Assembly (NCBI RefSeq): GCF_029269835.1 | Contig: NZ_JARJBB010000006.1 | Span: 124,001-188,000, forward strand | Length of the DNA: 64,000 nucleotides | DNA from: Streptomyces tropicalis | GTDB lineage: Bacteria > Actinomycetota > Actinomycetes > Streptomycetales > Streptomycetaceae | Direction: 5' to 3' | Shown here: positions 11,698 through 20,136 of the stretch, piece by piece | Layout: every line of letters starts with the position of its first letter | Numbering within the stretch: position 1 is the stretch's first letter | Notes under the pieces: generated by a model | Seen by the model: the letters and a program-made list of their open reading frames with translations, nothing else | Databases searched by the model: none | What the model was told of the DNA's origin: nothing | Translations under genes and position numbers: made by a program

Positions 11698-12432
11698 TCA
11701 GTCCTCCTTCACGTACAAGGGCTCGCCCGGCGGCGTCGCCCCGGCCGGCAGCACTGCCAGGTCGAGGCCGCGCACCAGGCGGGCCCTCAGTGTGTCGCTG
11801 GCGGCCAGCCGCCCGGCCACGGAACGCGCCGTCTCGGCCTGCGGCGCCGCCGGGTCGAGGACGAGCGCGAGGGTGCCGTCCGCGCGGCCCGGGCCGAGGT
11901 GGGCGCGGAGCACGGCCGGTTCGGCGGCCACGGCCTCGCGCACGGCCGCCGCGACGGCCGGGTCGGCCAGCGGGTCGGTCGCCGTCCGGCCCTCGGCGAG
12001 CGCCAGCAGCGCCGGCCCGGTCAGCTCGAACGGGACCGGACCGGCCACGTCCAGGACCACGGTGTCCGCCTTCTCGTGCGCGGCCGCCTGCAGCGCCTGG
12101 TGCAGGGGTACGGCGACGGGGCGGGCCTCCGGGTCCCAGCGGGCCAGGGACTCGGTGGAGGTGAAGGCGGGCAGGGCGGTGCGCGACCCGGCCTTCAGGG
12201 TGGGGACGGCCATGTCGCTGGTCTTCTCGCGGCGCAGTCCGTTCGCGTCCTCCTCCACCTCGCCCAGCACGGCCACCACGGGCACGAGCAGCCGGGCGCC
12301 CTTGAGCGCCTCCAGGACGGGGCCGACGGCGGAGCGGTCCTCCGACCAGGCGGCGAGTGCCGCGCCGAGCCGCGGGTCGGCGGAGCCGTCGTCGTCGGAG
12401 AAGCCGGAGTCGGGGATGTTCTTGTTCGCCAC
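11698..12432 (-). CDS. SseB-like protein
   Basis: 244 residues. The region about 20-130 (ALAAWSEDRSAVGPVLEALKGARLLVPVVA and VPTLKAGSRTALPAFTSTESLARW) matches the SseB N-terminal domain, named after an E. coli protein linked to serine sensitivity. Its molecular role is unclear. It contains a VPLHQALQAAAHEKADTVVL segment common to the family. GTG at 12432 (VANKNIPD) was chosen because AAGG lies 9 nt upstream; a second GTG at 12438 is too close to that site. Monocistronic; convergent with the DUF1844 gene. Confidence 0.85.
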   Translation of the reverse strand: MANKNIPDSGFSDDDGSADPRLGAALAAWSEDRSAVGPVLEALKGARLLVPVVAVLGEVEEDANGLRREKTSDMAVPTLKAGSRTALPAFTSTESLARWDPEARPVAVPLHQALQAAAHEKADTVVLDVAGPVPFELTGPALLALAEGRTATDPLADPAVAAAVREAVAAEPAVLRAHLGPGRADGTLALVLDPAAPQAETARSVAGRLAASDTLRARLVRGLDLAVLPAGATPPGEPLYVKED

Positions 12433-12555
12433 GGTCACCGACCTTATCCGGGGGCCGGCGCCACCCGGGCCCGGGCCCGTGCGCAGGGGGGCGGGTGCGG
12501 GCCGGCGGCCGTATCGTCGGCGGGGCCGGGTCGGGTCGAGCGGGGAGGCTTCGGT

Positions 12556-13329
12556 GTGTCGGAGGATGCGGTGACGGGTCCCCCGGAGTGGCTCGGGGCG
12601 CTGCCGGCGGCGGCGATGCGGGCGGTGGCGGTGCCGGAGGGCGCGGCCGTGTCCGTGGCGGTGCGCGATCTGCGGTCGGGGCGGGCGGCCGGGCACGGCG
12701 ACCGGGTGTTCGCCACGGCGAGCATCGTCAAGGTGGACATCCTGGCGGCCCTGCTGCTCGGTGCGCAGGACGCGGGTCGGTGGCCGGCCGCGCGGGAGCG
12801 GGCGGCCGCGGCCGCGATGATCGGGACCAGTGACAACGAGGCGGCGTCCGCGCTGTGGCGCACCATCGGCGGGGCCGCCGGACTGGACGCGGCCAACGAG
12901 CGGCTCGGGCTCACCGGCACCCGCGGGGGCGACGGTCCGCGATGGGGGCTGACCCGGACCACGGCGGCCGAGCAGCTCATGCTGCTGGAGCAGGTGTTCG
13001 GGGAGCGGTCGCAGCTGCACGCGGCCGGGCGGCGGTACGTCGAGGGGCTGATGGGGCGGGTCGTCCCGGGACAGGACTGGGGGGTGTCGGCGGTGGCCGA
13101 CGGTTCCGCGTGGGCCCTGAAGAACGGCTGGATGCCGCGGAGCACGACCGGCCGGTGGACCGTCCACAGCATCGGGCGGGTGACGGTGCGCGGGCGGGAC
13201 CTGCTGCTCGCCGTGCTGTCGGACGGCAGCGCGACCCGGGAGGCGGGGGTGTCCCTGGTCGAGTCGGCGGCCCGGGCGGCCGTGTCGGCGTTCACGGGGG
13301 ACGGTCGTGCGGGGCCGGGGGTGCCCTGA
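12556..13329 (+). CDS. class A beta-lactamase-fold serine hydrolase without signal peptide
   Basis: 257 residues. All three signature motifs of the penicillin-interacting fold are present: SIVK (Ser56-Lys59), SDN (Ser92-Asn94) and a KTG-like KNG (Lys189-Gly191). It matches the class A beta-lactamase-related enzyme family (PF13354 type). I see no secretion signal, unlike true beta-lactamases, so a cytoplasmic esterase or peptidase role is possible. GTG at 12556 has GGAGG with a 7-nt gap. GTG at 12571, behind another GGAGG, is a near-equal alternative. Divergent from the SseB-like gene. Confidence 0.82.
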   Translation: MSEDAVTGPPEWLGALPAAAMRAVAVPEGAAVSVAVRDLRSGRAAGHGDRVFATASIVKVDILAALLLGAQDAGRWPAARERAAAAAMIGTSDNEAASALWRTIGGAAGLDAANERLGLTGTRGGDGPRWGLTRTTAAEQLMLLEQVFGERSQLHAAGRRYVEGLMGRVVPGQDWGVSAVADGSAWALKNGWMPRSTTGRWTVHSIGRVTVRGRDLLLAVLSDGSATREAGVSLVESAARAAVSAFTGDGRAGPGVP

Positions 13330-13427
13330 GGGGGCGGAGCCGGGCCTCGCCGACGGGGCGGAGGCGGGCGGGGATGCGGCGCGGCACCGTGGGGGCCGGT
13401 GCTGCGGCGTTCGCGGTGCCGCGGCGT

Positions 13428-14624
13428 TCAGTACGTGTCGTGCTCCTCGCGGCGGCCCCGCCACAGCACCACCGCCGAGGCCAGCAGGGCCACTCCGGCG
13501 CCGCCCGCGAGGGCGCCCGCCCAGCCGGGACCGCCGTCGCCCGGGGCGCCGTCGGGGCCGGGGCCGAAATAGCGGTTGCCGTAGGCCGCCGCGTGCAGTC
13601 CCGCGGGCCTGAGGCGGCCCGCGGCGGCGAGCGCGGCCGCCGGGTCGATGAACCCGAAGCCGCGGGAGTCGTCGCGCCCGTCGACCGGCGCGTCGCGTGC
13701 GGTGTCCTCCAGCAGCTTCTTGATCTGCGCGGGCGTGAGGTCCGGATGCGCGGCCTTGATGAGGGCGGCCGCCCCGGAGACGAAGGCGGAGGCCGCGCTG
13801 GTGCCCCAGCCCTCGTAGTACTTGTGGTCCGGGTCGGCGATGACGATGTCGACGCCGGGTGCGCCGAGGGTGGTGTACCAGCGGCGGGTGGAGAAGGACG
13901 CGCGGGTGCCGTAGCGGTCGACGGCCGCGGCGACGACGACGCCCGGGTAGGCGGCCGGGTAGGAGATGTGGTCGCCCTTCTCGCCGCCGTTGCCCGCCGA
14001 GGCCACGACGACGGCGCCCTTCTTGAGCGCGTACTGGACGGCCTCGTCCTCGGCCGGCTCGGGGTGGGCGGAGGCGGAGTCGTCGCCGAGGGAGAGGTTG
14101 ATGACGTCGGCGCCGTGGTCGGCGGCCCACCGGATGCCGGCGGCGAGCGCGTCGCCGCGGCTGGTGCGGGCCCGGGCGCGGGCCGGGTCGCCGTCCTCGA
14201 GGATCACGCGGACGGGCAGGATCCGGGCCTCGGGGGCGACGCCCATGACGCCGGCGGAGTCGCCGGGGCCGTGGCCGTGCCCGGCGATGATCCCGGCCAT
14301 GGCGGTGCCGTGGCGGGCCCAGGCGCGGTCGCCGCGCCGCGCGCCGAAACCGATCAGGTCCTTGCCGGGCAGCACGTTGCCTGCCAGGTCGGGGTGGTCG
14401 GCCTCGACGCCGGTGTCCAGGACGGCGACGGTGACGCCCTTGCCCTGGGTGGTGCGCCACGCCTGCTGGGTGTGCAGGGCGTCCAGGGCCCACTGCTGGG
14501 CGCGGATGCCGTCGGCGCGGGCGGCTGGGGCCGCGGTGAGGGTGAGAGCGGCGGCGAGGAGCACGCCGAGGGCTCCGGTCCGGCGGGCCCCGCGGGTCGG
14601 GAAGGGGGTCCTGGTGATGCTCAC
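13428..14624 (-). CDS. secreted, membrane-anchored subtilisin-family protease (mycosin-like)
   Basis: 398 residues. A signal peptide (about 1-37, ending AARA) precedes an S8 domain with Asp70 (AVLDTGVEADHPDL), His105 (ARHGTAMAG), oxyanion Asn212 (ASAGNG) and Ser276 (GTSAASAF). A C-terminal membrane segment (about 368-388) followed by WRGRREE gives a type I membrane topology, as in mycosins of type VII secretion. No ESX genes occur here. Its GTG overlaps the TGA of the upstream membrane protein (GTGA), so the two are translationally coupled and probably act together at the cell surface. Confidence 0.92.
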   Translation of the reverse strand: MSITRTPFPTRGARRTGALGVLLAAALTLTAAPAARADGIRAQQWALDALHTQQAWRTTQGKGVTVAVLDTGVEADHPDLAGNVLPGKDLIGFGARRGDRAWARHGTAMAGIIAGHGHGPGDSAGVMGVAPEARILPVRVILEDGDPARARARTSRGDALAAGIRWAADHGADVINLSLGDDSASAHPEPAEDEAVQYALKKGAVVVASAGNGGEKGDHISYPAAYPGVVVAAAVDRYGTRASFSTRRWYTTLGAPGVDIVIADPDHKYYEGWGTSAASAFVSGAAALIKAAHPDLTPAQIKKLLEDTARDAPVDGRDDSRGFGFIDPAAALAAAGRLRPAGLHAAAYGNRYFGPGPDGAPGDGGPGWAGALAGGAGVALLASAVVLWRGRREEHDTY

Positions 14625-16666
14625 GACGACGACTCCGGGGACGGGCCGGCGGTCCTGCGGAGCCCGCGTTCGACGCGGTCGGCGAGCCCCTGCGCCTCCT
14701 GCCCGAGGCCCGCCTGGGCGGGTGCGGTGGTGGCCCCGGCCTGCACCGCGTCCGCGGCCGGCTGGGGGGCGTCCACGGTGCGGCCGTCGGCCCAGCCGGA
14801 GACGGCGTAGACCACGACGGGGGCGTCGGTGAGCACGGAGACGGTCCACGAGGCACGCTGGCGGTCGCCGAACCCGGCGGCGACGGTGCCGGGTGCGGCG
14901 TACGGGCGGGGCATGAGGTCGGTGCGGCCGCCGAGGTCCTCCCGTTCGAAACGGGTGTGCAGGACGCCCATCGCGGCGGGGTCGCCCTTCGTGAAGAGCA
15001 GGCCGACGGTGGTGACGTAGCTCTGGGTCGCGTCCGTGTAGGTGGCGCGCAGCAGGCGCGCGCAGCCGACGGGGGCGAGGGTCTTGGCCAGCAGCGGGTC
15101 GAAGGCGCCGGCACAGCCGCCGTCCGGTGCGACGGCGACGCGGATCCAGGTGCGGTCGGCGCCGCCGGGTCCGGCGCCGCGGCCCTCGACGGTGGGCGGG
15201 AAGAGCTGGTCGACGGGGACGTTGTGCCACAGGGCCCCGGTGGCGGCGAAGGTTCCGGTGGTGCCGGCCGCCGCGGAGTCCCCGGTGAGCCAGCTGCCGG
15301 TCACCGCACCGCCGATGAGCCCGAGGCCGAGCACGACGCACGCGGCCGCGGCGGCGGCCCGCGGCCGCACCCGCATGCCGAGCGCCCGGGGCCGGCCCCG
15401 CTCGTCGTACCCCTCGGGCTCGCCGAGGGCGATGACGGGCCGGCCGGTGCCGGCGGGCGCACCGGTGTGCGTCGCGGTGCTCCAGGACAGCGCCGGGTCG
15501 GGCGCGACCGCACCGGGCGCCGGCTGCGGCGGGACGGCCGGGCGGGCGGGAGCCGGTGCGGCGGCCGGGTGCCCGGTCGCCGGCGGCGCGCCGGGTACCG
15601 GGGGCCGGTGGGCGGGCACGGGACGCAGGCGGGTCGTCGTCTCCGACGCGTGCCCGGGGTGGACGTCCCGGCCACGCGCTGCGGGCCGCCCGGGGCGGAC
15701 GTCCTGACCGCCCGCCCCCGGCCGCCCGGACGCGGCCGGCCGGTCGACCGGGCGCCGGGGCGCGGCCACGGGGCCGTTCGCGCCGGGGCCGCTCGTGGCC
15801 GGACGGGGCACTCCGGAACCCGCGGCGCTCGAACCGGTCTCGTGGGGGCCGGTCGTGCCCGCAGCGGTCGCGTCGAGGCCGGTCGTGGCCGTACCGGTTC
15901 CGTCGAGGCCGGTCGTGGCCGTGAGTGTCTCGCCGCGGTCTGCCGCAGCGTGGCGGCGGTCGTCGGCGGACGCCGGGCGGCCGGCGGTGGGCGGGGAGTC
16001 CGGGAAGCGGGCGGTGGCGGCCGGCGGGGGCGGGCCGGCGGGCCCGTCGGCCCGCGGAGACCGCGGCCCCCGGAAGCCGGGGCGACCGGGCTCCGGGGAG
16101 GCCGGGGCGGGTACCGCACGGGATGTCGAAGTCGCCTGGGAGGGAAGGGAGTTCCGAGCGGCGGATTCGGAACGGGCCTGACCCGGGCGACGGAGGTGGT
16201 CGGGGGCACCGCCGGAGGCCGCGGGGCCGGTCGCGTACGGGTCCGCCGTCCGCGCAACCGGAGCGGTGACGCCGGAGGCCACGGGGGTGGACGCACACCG
16301 GTCCGCCGCCTGCCCGGCCGTCGACGCCGCCGGAGCGGGCCGTCCTGACGGCCCGCGCACCTGCTCCCGGGAGCTCGCCGCGGCGGCGCCCGCGGCCGCG
16401 GACCCGGTGGGCCGGGAACGCGTGGCGGAGCCGTCGGCCGCGGCGGCGCCGGAGGCCGCCGCCTGCGAAGGGTCCGGGGAGTTCACCGAGTCCCGGGCGG
16501 CCGGGGAGCCCGCGGCCCGGGCGCCGCCCGCACCCGGTGTGCCCGGTCCGCCCGGTGCATCCTGTGCGTCCGTCGGCGCCGCGCCGGAGCCCTCTGCGGG
16601 CGGGGCCGGGTGCGGCGGCCGGGGCGGCCGCGGGGGGAGGGAGGCGTGGCTCGCTTCCGTGCTCAT
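14621..16666 (-). CDS. membrane protein with long Pro/Ala-rich N-terminal tail
   Basis: 681 residues of unknown function. Residues 1 to about 420 are low-complexity, rich in Pro, Ala, Gly, Thr and Arg, with repeated short motifs such as TGLDGTGTATTGLDA, and presumably disordered and cytoplasmic. One membrane helix (about 440-465, AACVVLGLGLIGGAVTGSWL) is followed by an extracytoplasmic domain of about 200 residues with two cysteines (GGCAGAFDP and VGCARLL). The coupled protease gene downstream (4-nt overlap) suggests this domain is a partner or substrate. ATG at 16666 follows a GGGGGG run. Confidence 0.72.
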   Translation of the reverse strand: MSTEASHASLPPRPPRPPHPAPPAEGSGAAPTDAQDAPGGPGTPGAGGARAAGSPAARDSVNSPDPSQAAASGAAAADGSATRSRPTGSAAAGAAAASSREQVRGPSGRPAPAASTAGQAADRCASTPVASGVTAPVARTADPYATGPAASGGAPDHLRRPGQARSESAARNSLPSQATSTSRAVPAPASPEPGRPGFRGPRSPRADGPAGPPPPAATARFPDSPPTAGRPASADDRRHAAADRGETLTATTGLDGTGTATTGLDATAAGTTGPHETGSSAAGSGVPRPATSGPGANGPVAAPRRPVDRPAASGRPGAGGQDVRPGRPAARGRDVHPGHASETTTRLRPVPAHRPPVPGAPPATGHPAAAPAPARPAVPPQPAPGAVAPDPALSWSTATHTGAPAGTGRPVIALGEPEGYDERGRPRALGMRVRPRAAAAAACVVLGLGLIGGAVTGSWLTGDSAAAGTTGTFAATGALWHNVPVDQLFPPTVEGRGAGPGGADRTWIRVAVAPDGGCAGAFDPLLAKTLAPVGCARLLRATYTDATQSYVTTVGLLFTKGDPAAMGVLHTRFEREDLGGRTDLMPRPYAAPGTVAAGFGDRQRASWTVSVLTDAPVVVYAVSGWADGRTVDAPQPAADAVQAGATTAPAQAGLGQEAQGLADRVERGLRRTAGPSPESSS

Positions 16667-16761
16667 GCACCCCCCGTTTCCTCGTACCCGGGCCGTTCCC
16701 GTACGCGGGCCCCGCTCGCGGCCCCGCCCGGTACGGTCTCGTCCGTCACCGGGCACGCATA

Positions 16762-16771
16762 CCCGTACGGG
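16762..16771. promoter_or_regulatory. palindrome CCCGTACGGG, copy 1
   Basis: Perfect 10-base palindrome in the divergent region between the membrane protein gene and the PLP enzyme gene. An identical copy lies 85 bp away, and further half-sites (CCCGTACG, TACGGG) occur nearby. It is a candidate site for a dimeric regulator. Confidence 0.3.
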
Positions 16772-16846
16772 CGAATCGCCATCCCGGCTCAGATGTCCGG
16801 CCGGTTCGCCGGGCCGCCGTCCGCGTCACTCTACGGGTTGCCGGCA

Positions 16847-16856
16847 CCCGTACGGG
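16847..16856. promoter_or_regulatory. palindrome CCCGTACGGG, copy 2
   Basis: Second identical copy of the palindrome, 78 nt upstream of the PLP enzyme ATG. A spacing of 85 bp is close to eight helical turns. Confidence 0.3.
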
Positions 16857-16933
16857 AACCAGTCCGCGACGCCGGGGCATCTGCCCGGAACGTCCCTCTA
16901 CCCTGCGGTAATCCCGTCTGGCAGGCTTCGTTC

Positions 16934-18136
16934 ATGACTGCGCGCGCCGCCGACCGGGCCCGTTACGACCGGGCCGCCGCCCTTCTCGACGCCCCCGTCG
17001 CGATCGTGGATCTGGAGGCCTTCGACGCCAACGCGGACGACCTGGTGCGCCGCGCGGGCGGCAAGCCGGTCCGGGTCGCCAGCAAGTCCGTACGCTGCCG
17101 GTCCCTGCTCGAACGCGTCCTGTCCCGGGACGGCTTCGCGGGGCTGATGTCCTTCACCCTCGCCGAGTCGCTGTGGCTGGCCCGGTCCGGCTTCCAGGAC
17201 GTCCTGCTCGCCTACCCCTCGGCCGACCGCGCCGGCTACGCCGAACTCGCCGGGGACCCCAAGCTCGCCGCCGCCGTCACGGTGATGGTCGACGATCCGG
17301 CACAGCTCGACCTGGTGGACGCCGCTCGGGCGGGCGGCCGCGAAGTGGTGCGCGTGTGCCTGGAGTTGGACACCTCGCTGAGGCTGCTGGGCGGCCGGGT
17401 GCGGGTCGGCGCGCGCCGCTCGCCGCTGCACTCCCCCGCCCAGGTCGCCGAACTGGCCCGGCTGGTGGCCCGCCGGCCCGGCTTCCGGCTGGTCGGGATC
17501 ATGGCCTACGAGGGGCACATCGCGGGGGTCGGCGACTCGGTGTCCGGCCGGCCGCTGCGGTCCCGGGCGGTCCGGCTGATGCAGACGGCCGCGCGCCGGG
17601 AGCTGGCGGAGCGGCGGGCCGCGGTGGTGCGGGCGGTCCGGGCCGTGGCGCCGGACCTGGAGTTCGTCAACGGCGGCGGCACGGGCAGTGTCCAGCACAC
17701 CGCCGCCGAGGACGCGGTCACCGAGATCGCCGCGGGCTCCGGCCTGTACGTGCCGCGCCTCTTCGACAACTACACGTCCTTCCGGGGCCGTCCGGCCGCG
17801 CTCTTCGCCCTGCCGGTGGTGCGGCGGCCCGGGGTCGGCGTGGTGACGGTGCTGGGCGGCGGGTACCCCGCCTCGGGCGCCGCCGGACCGGACCGGCTGC
17901 CGGTGCCGTACCTGCCCGAGGGGCTGCGCTACGACCCGCAGGAGGGCCCGGGCGAGGTGCAGACGCCGCTGCTCGGCTCCCCCGCCGACGACCTGCTGAT
18001 CGGCGACAAGGTGTGGTTCCGGCACGCGAAGGCGGGTGAGCTGTGCGAGCGGTTCGCGGAGCTGCACCTGGTGGAGGGGGACCGGGTCACGGCGACCGTG
18101 CCGACGTACCGCGGTGAGGGGCACACCTTCCTCTGA
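16934..18136 (+). CDS. fold-type III PLP enzyme (alanine racemase / D-threonine aldolase-like)
   Basis: 400 residues. The N-terminal TIM-barrel type shows the PLP-lysine region near residue 60 (KPVRVASKSVRC) after the AIVDLEAFDANADDLVRR strand-helix start. A C-terminal beta domain carries GDKVWFRHAKAGE, a pattern of the D-serine dehydratase / D-threonine aldolase-like branch (COG3616) rather than true alanine racemase. These enzymes act on D- or beta-hydroxy amino acids; the substrate here is unknown. The ATG at 16934 has only a weak GGCAGG upstream. It ends just before a perfect palindrome shared with the convergent DUF2510 gene. Confidence 0.82.
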   Translation: MTARAADRARYDRAAALLDAPVAIVDLEAFDANADDLVRRAGGKPVRVASKSVRCRSLLERVLSRDGFAGLMSFTLAESLWLARSGFQDVLLAYPSADRAGYAELAGDPKLAAAVTVMVDDPAQLDLVDAARAGGREVVRVCLELDTSLRLLGGRVRVGARRSPLHSPAQVAELARLVARRPGFRLVGIMAYEGHIAGVGDSVSGRPLRSRAVRLMQTAARRELAERRAAVVRAVRAVAPDLEFVNGGGTGSVQHTAAEDAVTEIAAGSGLYVPRLFDNYTSFRGRPAALFALPVVRRPGVGVVTVLGGGYPASGAAGPDRLPVPYLPEGLRYDPQEGPGEVQTPLLGSPADDLLIGDKVWFRHAKAGELCERFAELHLVEGDRVTATVPTYRGEGHTFL

Positions 18137-18142
18137 GCCGGC

Positions 18143-18160
18143 GGGCGCCACGTGGCGCCC
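18143..18160. terminator. bidirectional terminator palindrome
   Basis: The perfect 18-base palindrome GGGCGCCACGTGGCGCCC lies between the convergent PLP-enzyme and DUF2510 genes and can serve both directions. Confidence 0.7.
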
Positions 18161-18183
18161 GGGCCGTGCCGGGTCCGGGTGCG

Positions 18184-19107
18184 TCAGTGCGAGGGGCCGA
18201 TGCTGCTGCCGACGCCGCCGTCGGTGGCGGCGTCCCCGACCGGCCGGATGCCCCGGGTGATCGTGTCGATGTCGGCCGCCGGGGGCGCGCCGGGACCGGC
18301 GTCCGCGGCGAGGCGCACGACCACCGGCGCCTCGGTGCCCACGCTGGAGGGAAAGGCCAGCGACTCGACGTACCCGCCGGGGCCCTTCGCGGTGCGCACG
18401 CGCCAGCGCACGAAGTACCCGGCCCGGCCCGCCACCGCCACCTGCCCGGATCCGACGACCCGGTGCGAGGTGATCCCGCCGAACGGCTTCTGGTCGAGGG
18501 TGTCGTGGTCGTACGCCTGGTCGGCGGCGTCCGCGATGTCCTGCCGCGCGAGGGTCTCCGGCGACGTCCCGGCGGCCGCGGTCGCGGTGTCCGTGCGGAC
18601 CGTGCCGTGCCGGCACTGCCCGTTGTCCCCGGGGCAGTCGTAGGTGCCGTGGGTCGTCATGACGACGTCGTCGTCGGCGACGTACTGCGGGCGCTCCCAG
18701 CCCCTCGGCAGCGGCAGGGTGATGCCGTTGAGCTGGTCCACGACGGCCGACGGGTCGCCGGTGTCCGTGGCGGCCGGGGACGGCGTGCGGGACCGCTCGG
18801 TGCCCGCGGCCGACGTGGCGGCGGGGGCGGTCGTCCCGCCCGTGCCGGTGCCGCCGCCGTCGCCGCGGCCGAGGACGAGTGCCCCGGCGACGGCCGCGGC
18901 GGCCAGGACGACCCCGGCCGCGACGAGGGCGGTCCTCCGGTCGCGGGCCGCGCTCAGGCCGGGCGGCGGCGCGAGCGGCGCGCCCCCGGGCCCGGGGGCA
19001 GGCTCCGGCGGGCGCCGGTGCTGCGTCCAGGCCGCGCCGTCCCACCAGCGCTCCAGGTGCGGGGCGTCCGGGTCGCGGTACCAGCCGGGCGGGGGCGTCA
19101 TGCTCAT
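18184..19107 (-). CDS. DUF2510 membrane protein
   Basis: 307 residues. The N-terminus (about 4-32, PPPGWYRDP, RWWDGAAWTQH) is the short DUF2510 motif. A membrane helix follows (about 62-82, ALVAAGVVLAAAAVAGALVL), then a Thr/Ala/Gly-rich linker and an extracytoplasmic domain of about 190 residues with two cysteines (TYDCPGDNGQCRHG) that probably pair outside the cell. Function unknown. Start 19107 (MSMTPPPG) or 19101 (MTPPPG); neither has a strong ribosome binding site. Confidence 0.8.
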   Translation of the reverse strand: MSMTPPPGWYRDPDAPHLERWWDGAAWTQHRRPPEPAPGPGGAPLAPPPGLSAARDRRTALVAAGVVLAAAAVAGALVLGRGDGGGTGTGGTTAPAATSAAGTERSRTPSPAATDTGDPSAVVDQLNGITLPLPRGWERPQYVADDDVVMTTHGTYDCPGDNGQCRHGTVRTDTATAAAGTSPETLARQDIADAADQAYDHDTLDQKPFGGITSHRVVGSGQVAVAGRAGYFVRWRVRTAKGPGGYVESLAFPSSVGTEAPVVVRLAADAGPGAPPAADIDTITRGIRPVGDAATDGGVGSSIGPSH

Positions 19108-19344
19108 CCGGGCACTGTAGGCCGGACGGGGCGCGCGCCGCTGCGGCCGGGCGGTAACGGTCCGGGGCGCGGTAGGGCGCGCCGGAGGGCTCCCGCGGTC
19201 CCCGGCGGCCGCACGACGACAGCCACGGCACCTCGCCGCGCTGTCGCGCCGCCCGGACACGCCCGGTATGACGACGACCCTCCGCCCGGCGACGCACCGC
19301 ATCCGACGCCGCGCGCCGGTCCACCGTGGATCACGGGTCAGCCC

Positions 19345-20136
19345 TCAGAGCGGGGTGACGTACGCCCCGGAGATGCCGCCGTCGACCAGGAAGTCGCTGG
19401 CGTTGACGAAGGAGGAGTCGTCGCTGGCGAGGAACGCCACGGCGGCGGCGATCTCCTCGGCCTCGGCGAAGCGGCCGAGGGGGATGTGGACCAGGCGGCG
19501 GGCGGCCCGCTCGGGATCCTTGGCGAACAGCTCCTGGAGCAGGGGGGTGTTGACCGGTCCCGGGCAGAGGGCGTTGACCCGGATGCCCTCGCGGGCGAAC
19601 TGCACGCCCAGCTCCCGGGACATGGCGAGGACCCCGCCCTTGGAGGCGGTGTAGGAGATCTGCGAGGTCGCCGCGCCCATGCGGGCCACGAAGGAGGCGG
19701 TGTTGATGATGGAGCCCCGGCCCTGGCGGCGCATGTACGGGATGGCGGCCTTGCAGCAGAGGTAGACGGAGGTGAGGTTGACGTCCTGGACCCGCTTCCA
19801 GGCCTCCAGGCCGGTGTCCAGGATGGAGTCGTCGTCGGGCGGGGAGATGCCGGCGTTGTTGAAGGCGACGTCGACGCTGCCGTAGGTGTCGTACGCCGCC
19901 TTGAACAGGGCCTCCACCTGGGCGGGGTCGGTGACGTCGACCTTGACGAAGAGTCCGCCGACCTCGTCGGCGGCCGCCTTGCCGCGGGCCTCGTCGACGT
20001 CACCGCAGACGACGTGCGCGCCCTCGGATGCGAGCCGGCGTGCGGTCGCGAGGCCGATGCCGCTGCCGGCTCCGGTGACGACGGCGGTCCGGCCGACCAG
20101 CCGGCGGCAGACGGTCTCGGGGGTCTGTGAGCTCAC
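19345..20136 (-). CDS. short-chain dehydrogenase/reductase (gamma-glutamyl cluster)
   Basis: 263 residues. Classical SDR with TGAGSGIG (21-28, NAD(P)-binding), NNAG (93-96) and the catalytic Ser148-Tyr162-Lys166 (YTASK). The residue-45 region (CGDVDE) has an acidic end of beta-2, suggesting NAD+. The GTG start overlaps the aldehyde dehydrogenase stop (GTGA). Coupling to a GlnA4-type synthetase and an aldehyde dehydrogenase suggests it oxidises the alcohol of gamma-glutamylethanolamide to the aldehyde. This is inference from context. Confidence 0.9.
   Translation of the reverse strand: MSSQTPETVCRRLVGRTAVVTGAGSGIGLATARRLASEGAHVVCGDVDEARGKAAADEVGGLFVKVDVTDPAQVEALFKAAYDTYGSVDVAFNNAGISPPDDDSILDTGLEAWKRVQDVNLTSVYLCCKAAIPYMRRQGRGSIINTASFVARMGAATSQISYTASKGGVLAMSRELGVQFAREGIRVNALCPGPVNTPLLQELFAKDPERAARRLVHIPLGRFAEAEEIAAAVAFLASDDSSFVNASDFLVDGGISGAYVTPL

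Noticed and set aside
11698..15114. Minus-strand frame joining SseB-like, hydrolase and protease regions
   Set aside because: Only its last part is the SseB-like protein; the rest is an Arg/Pro-rich shadow, so it is not a giant fusion protein.
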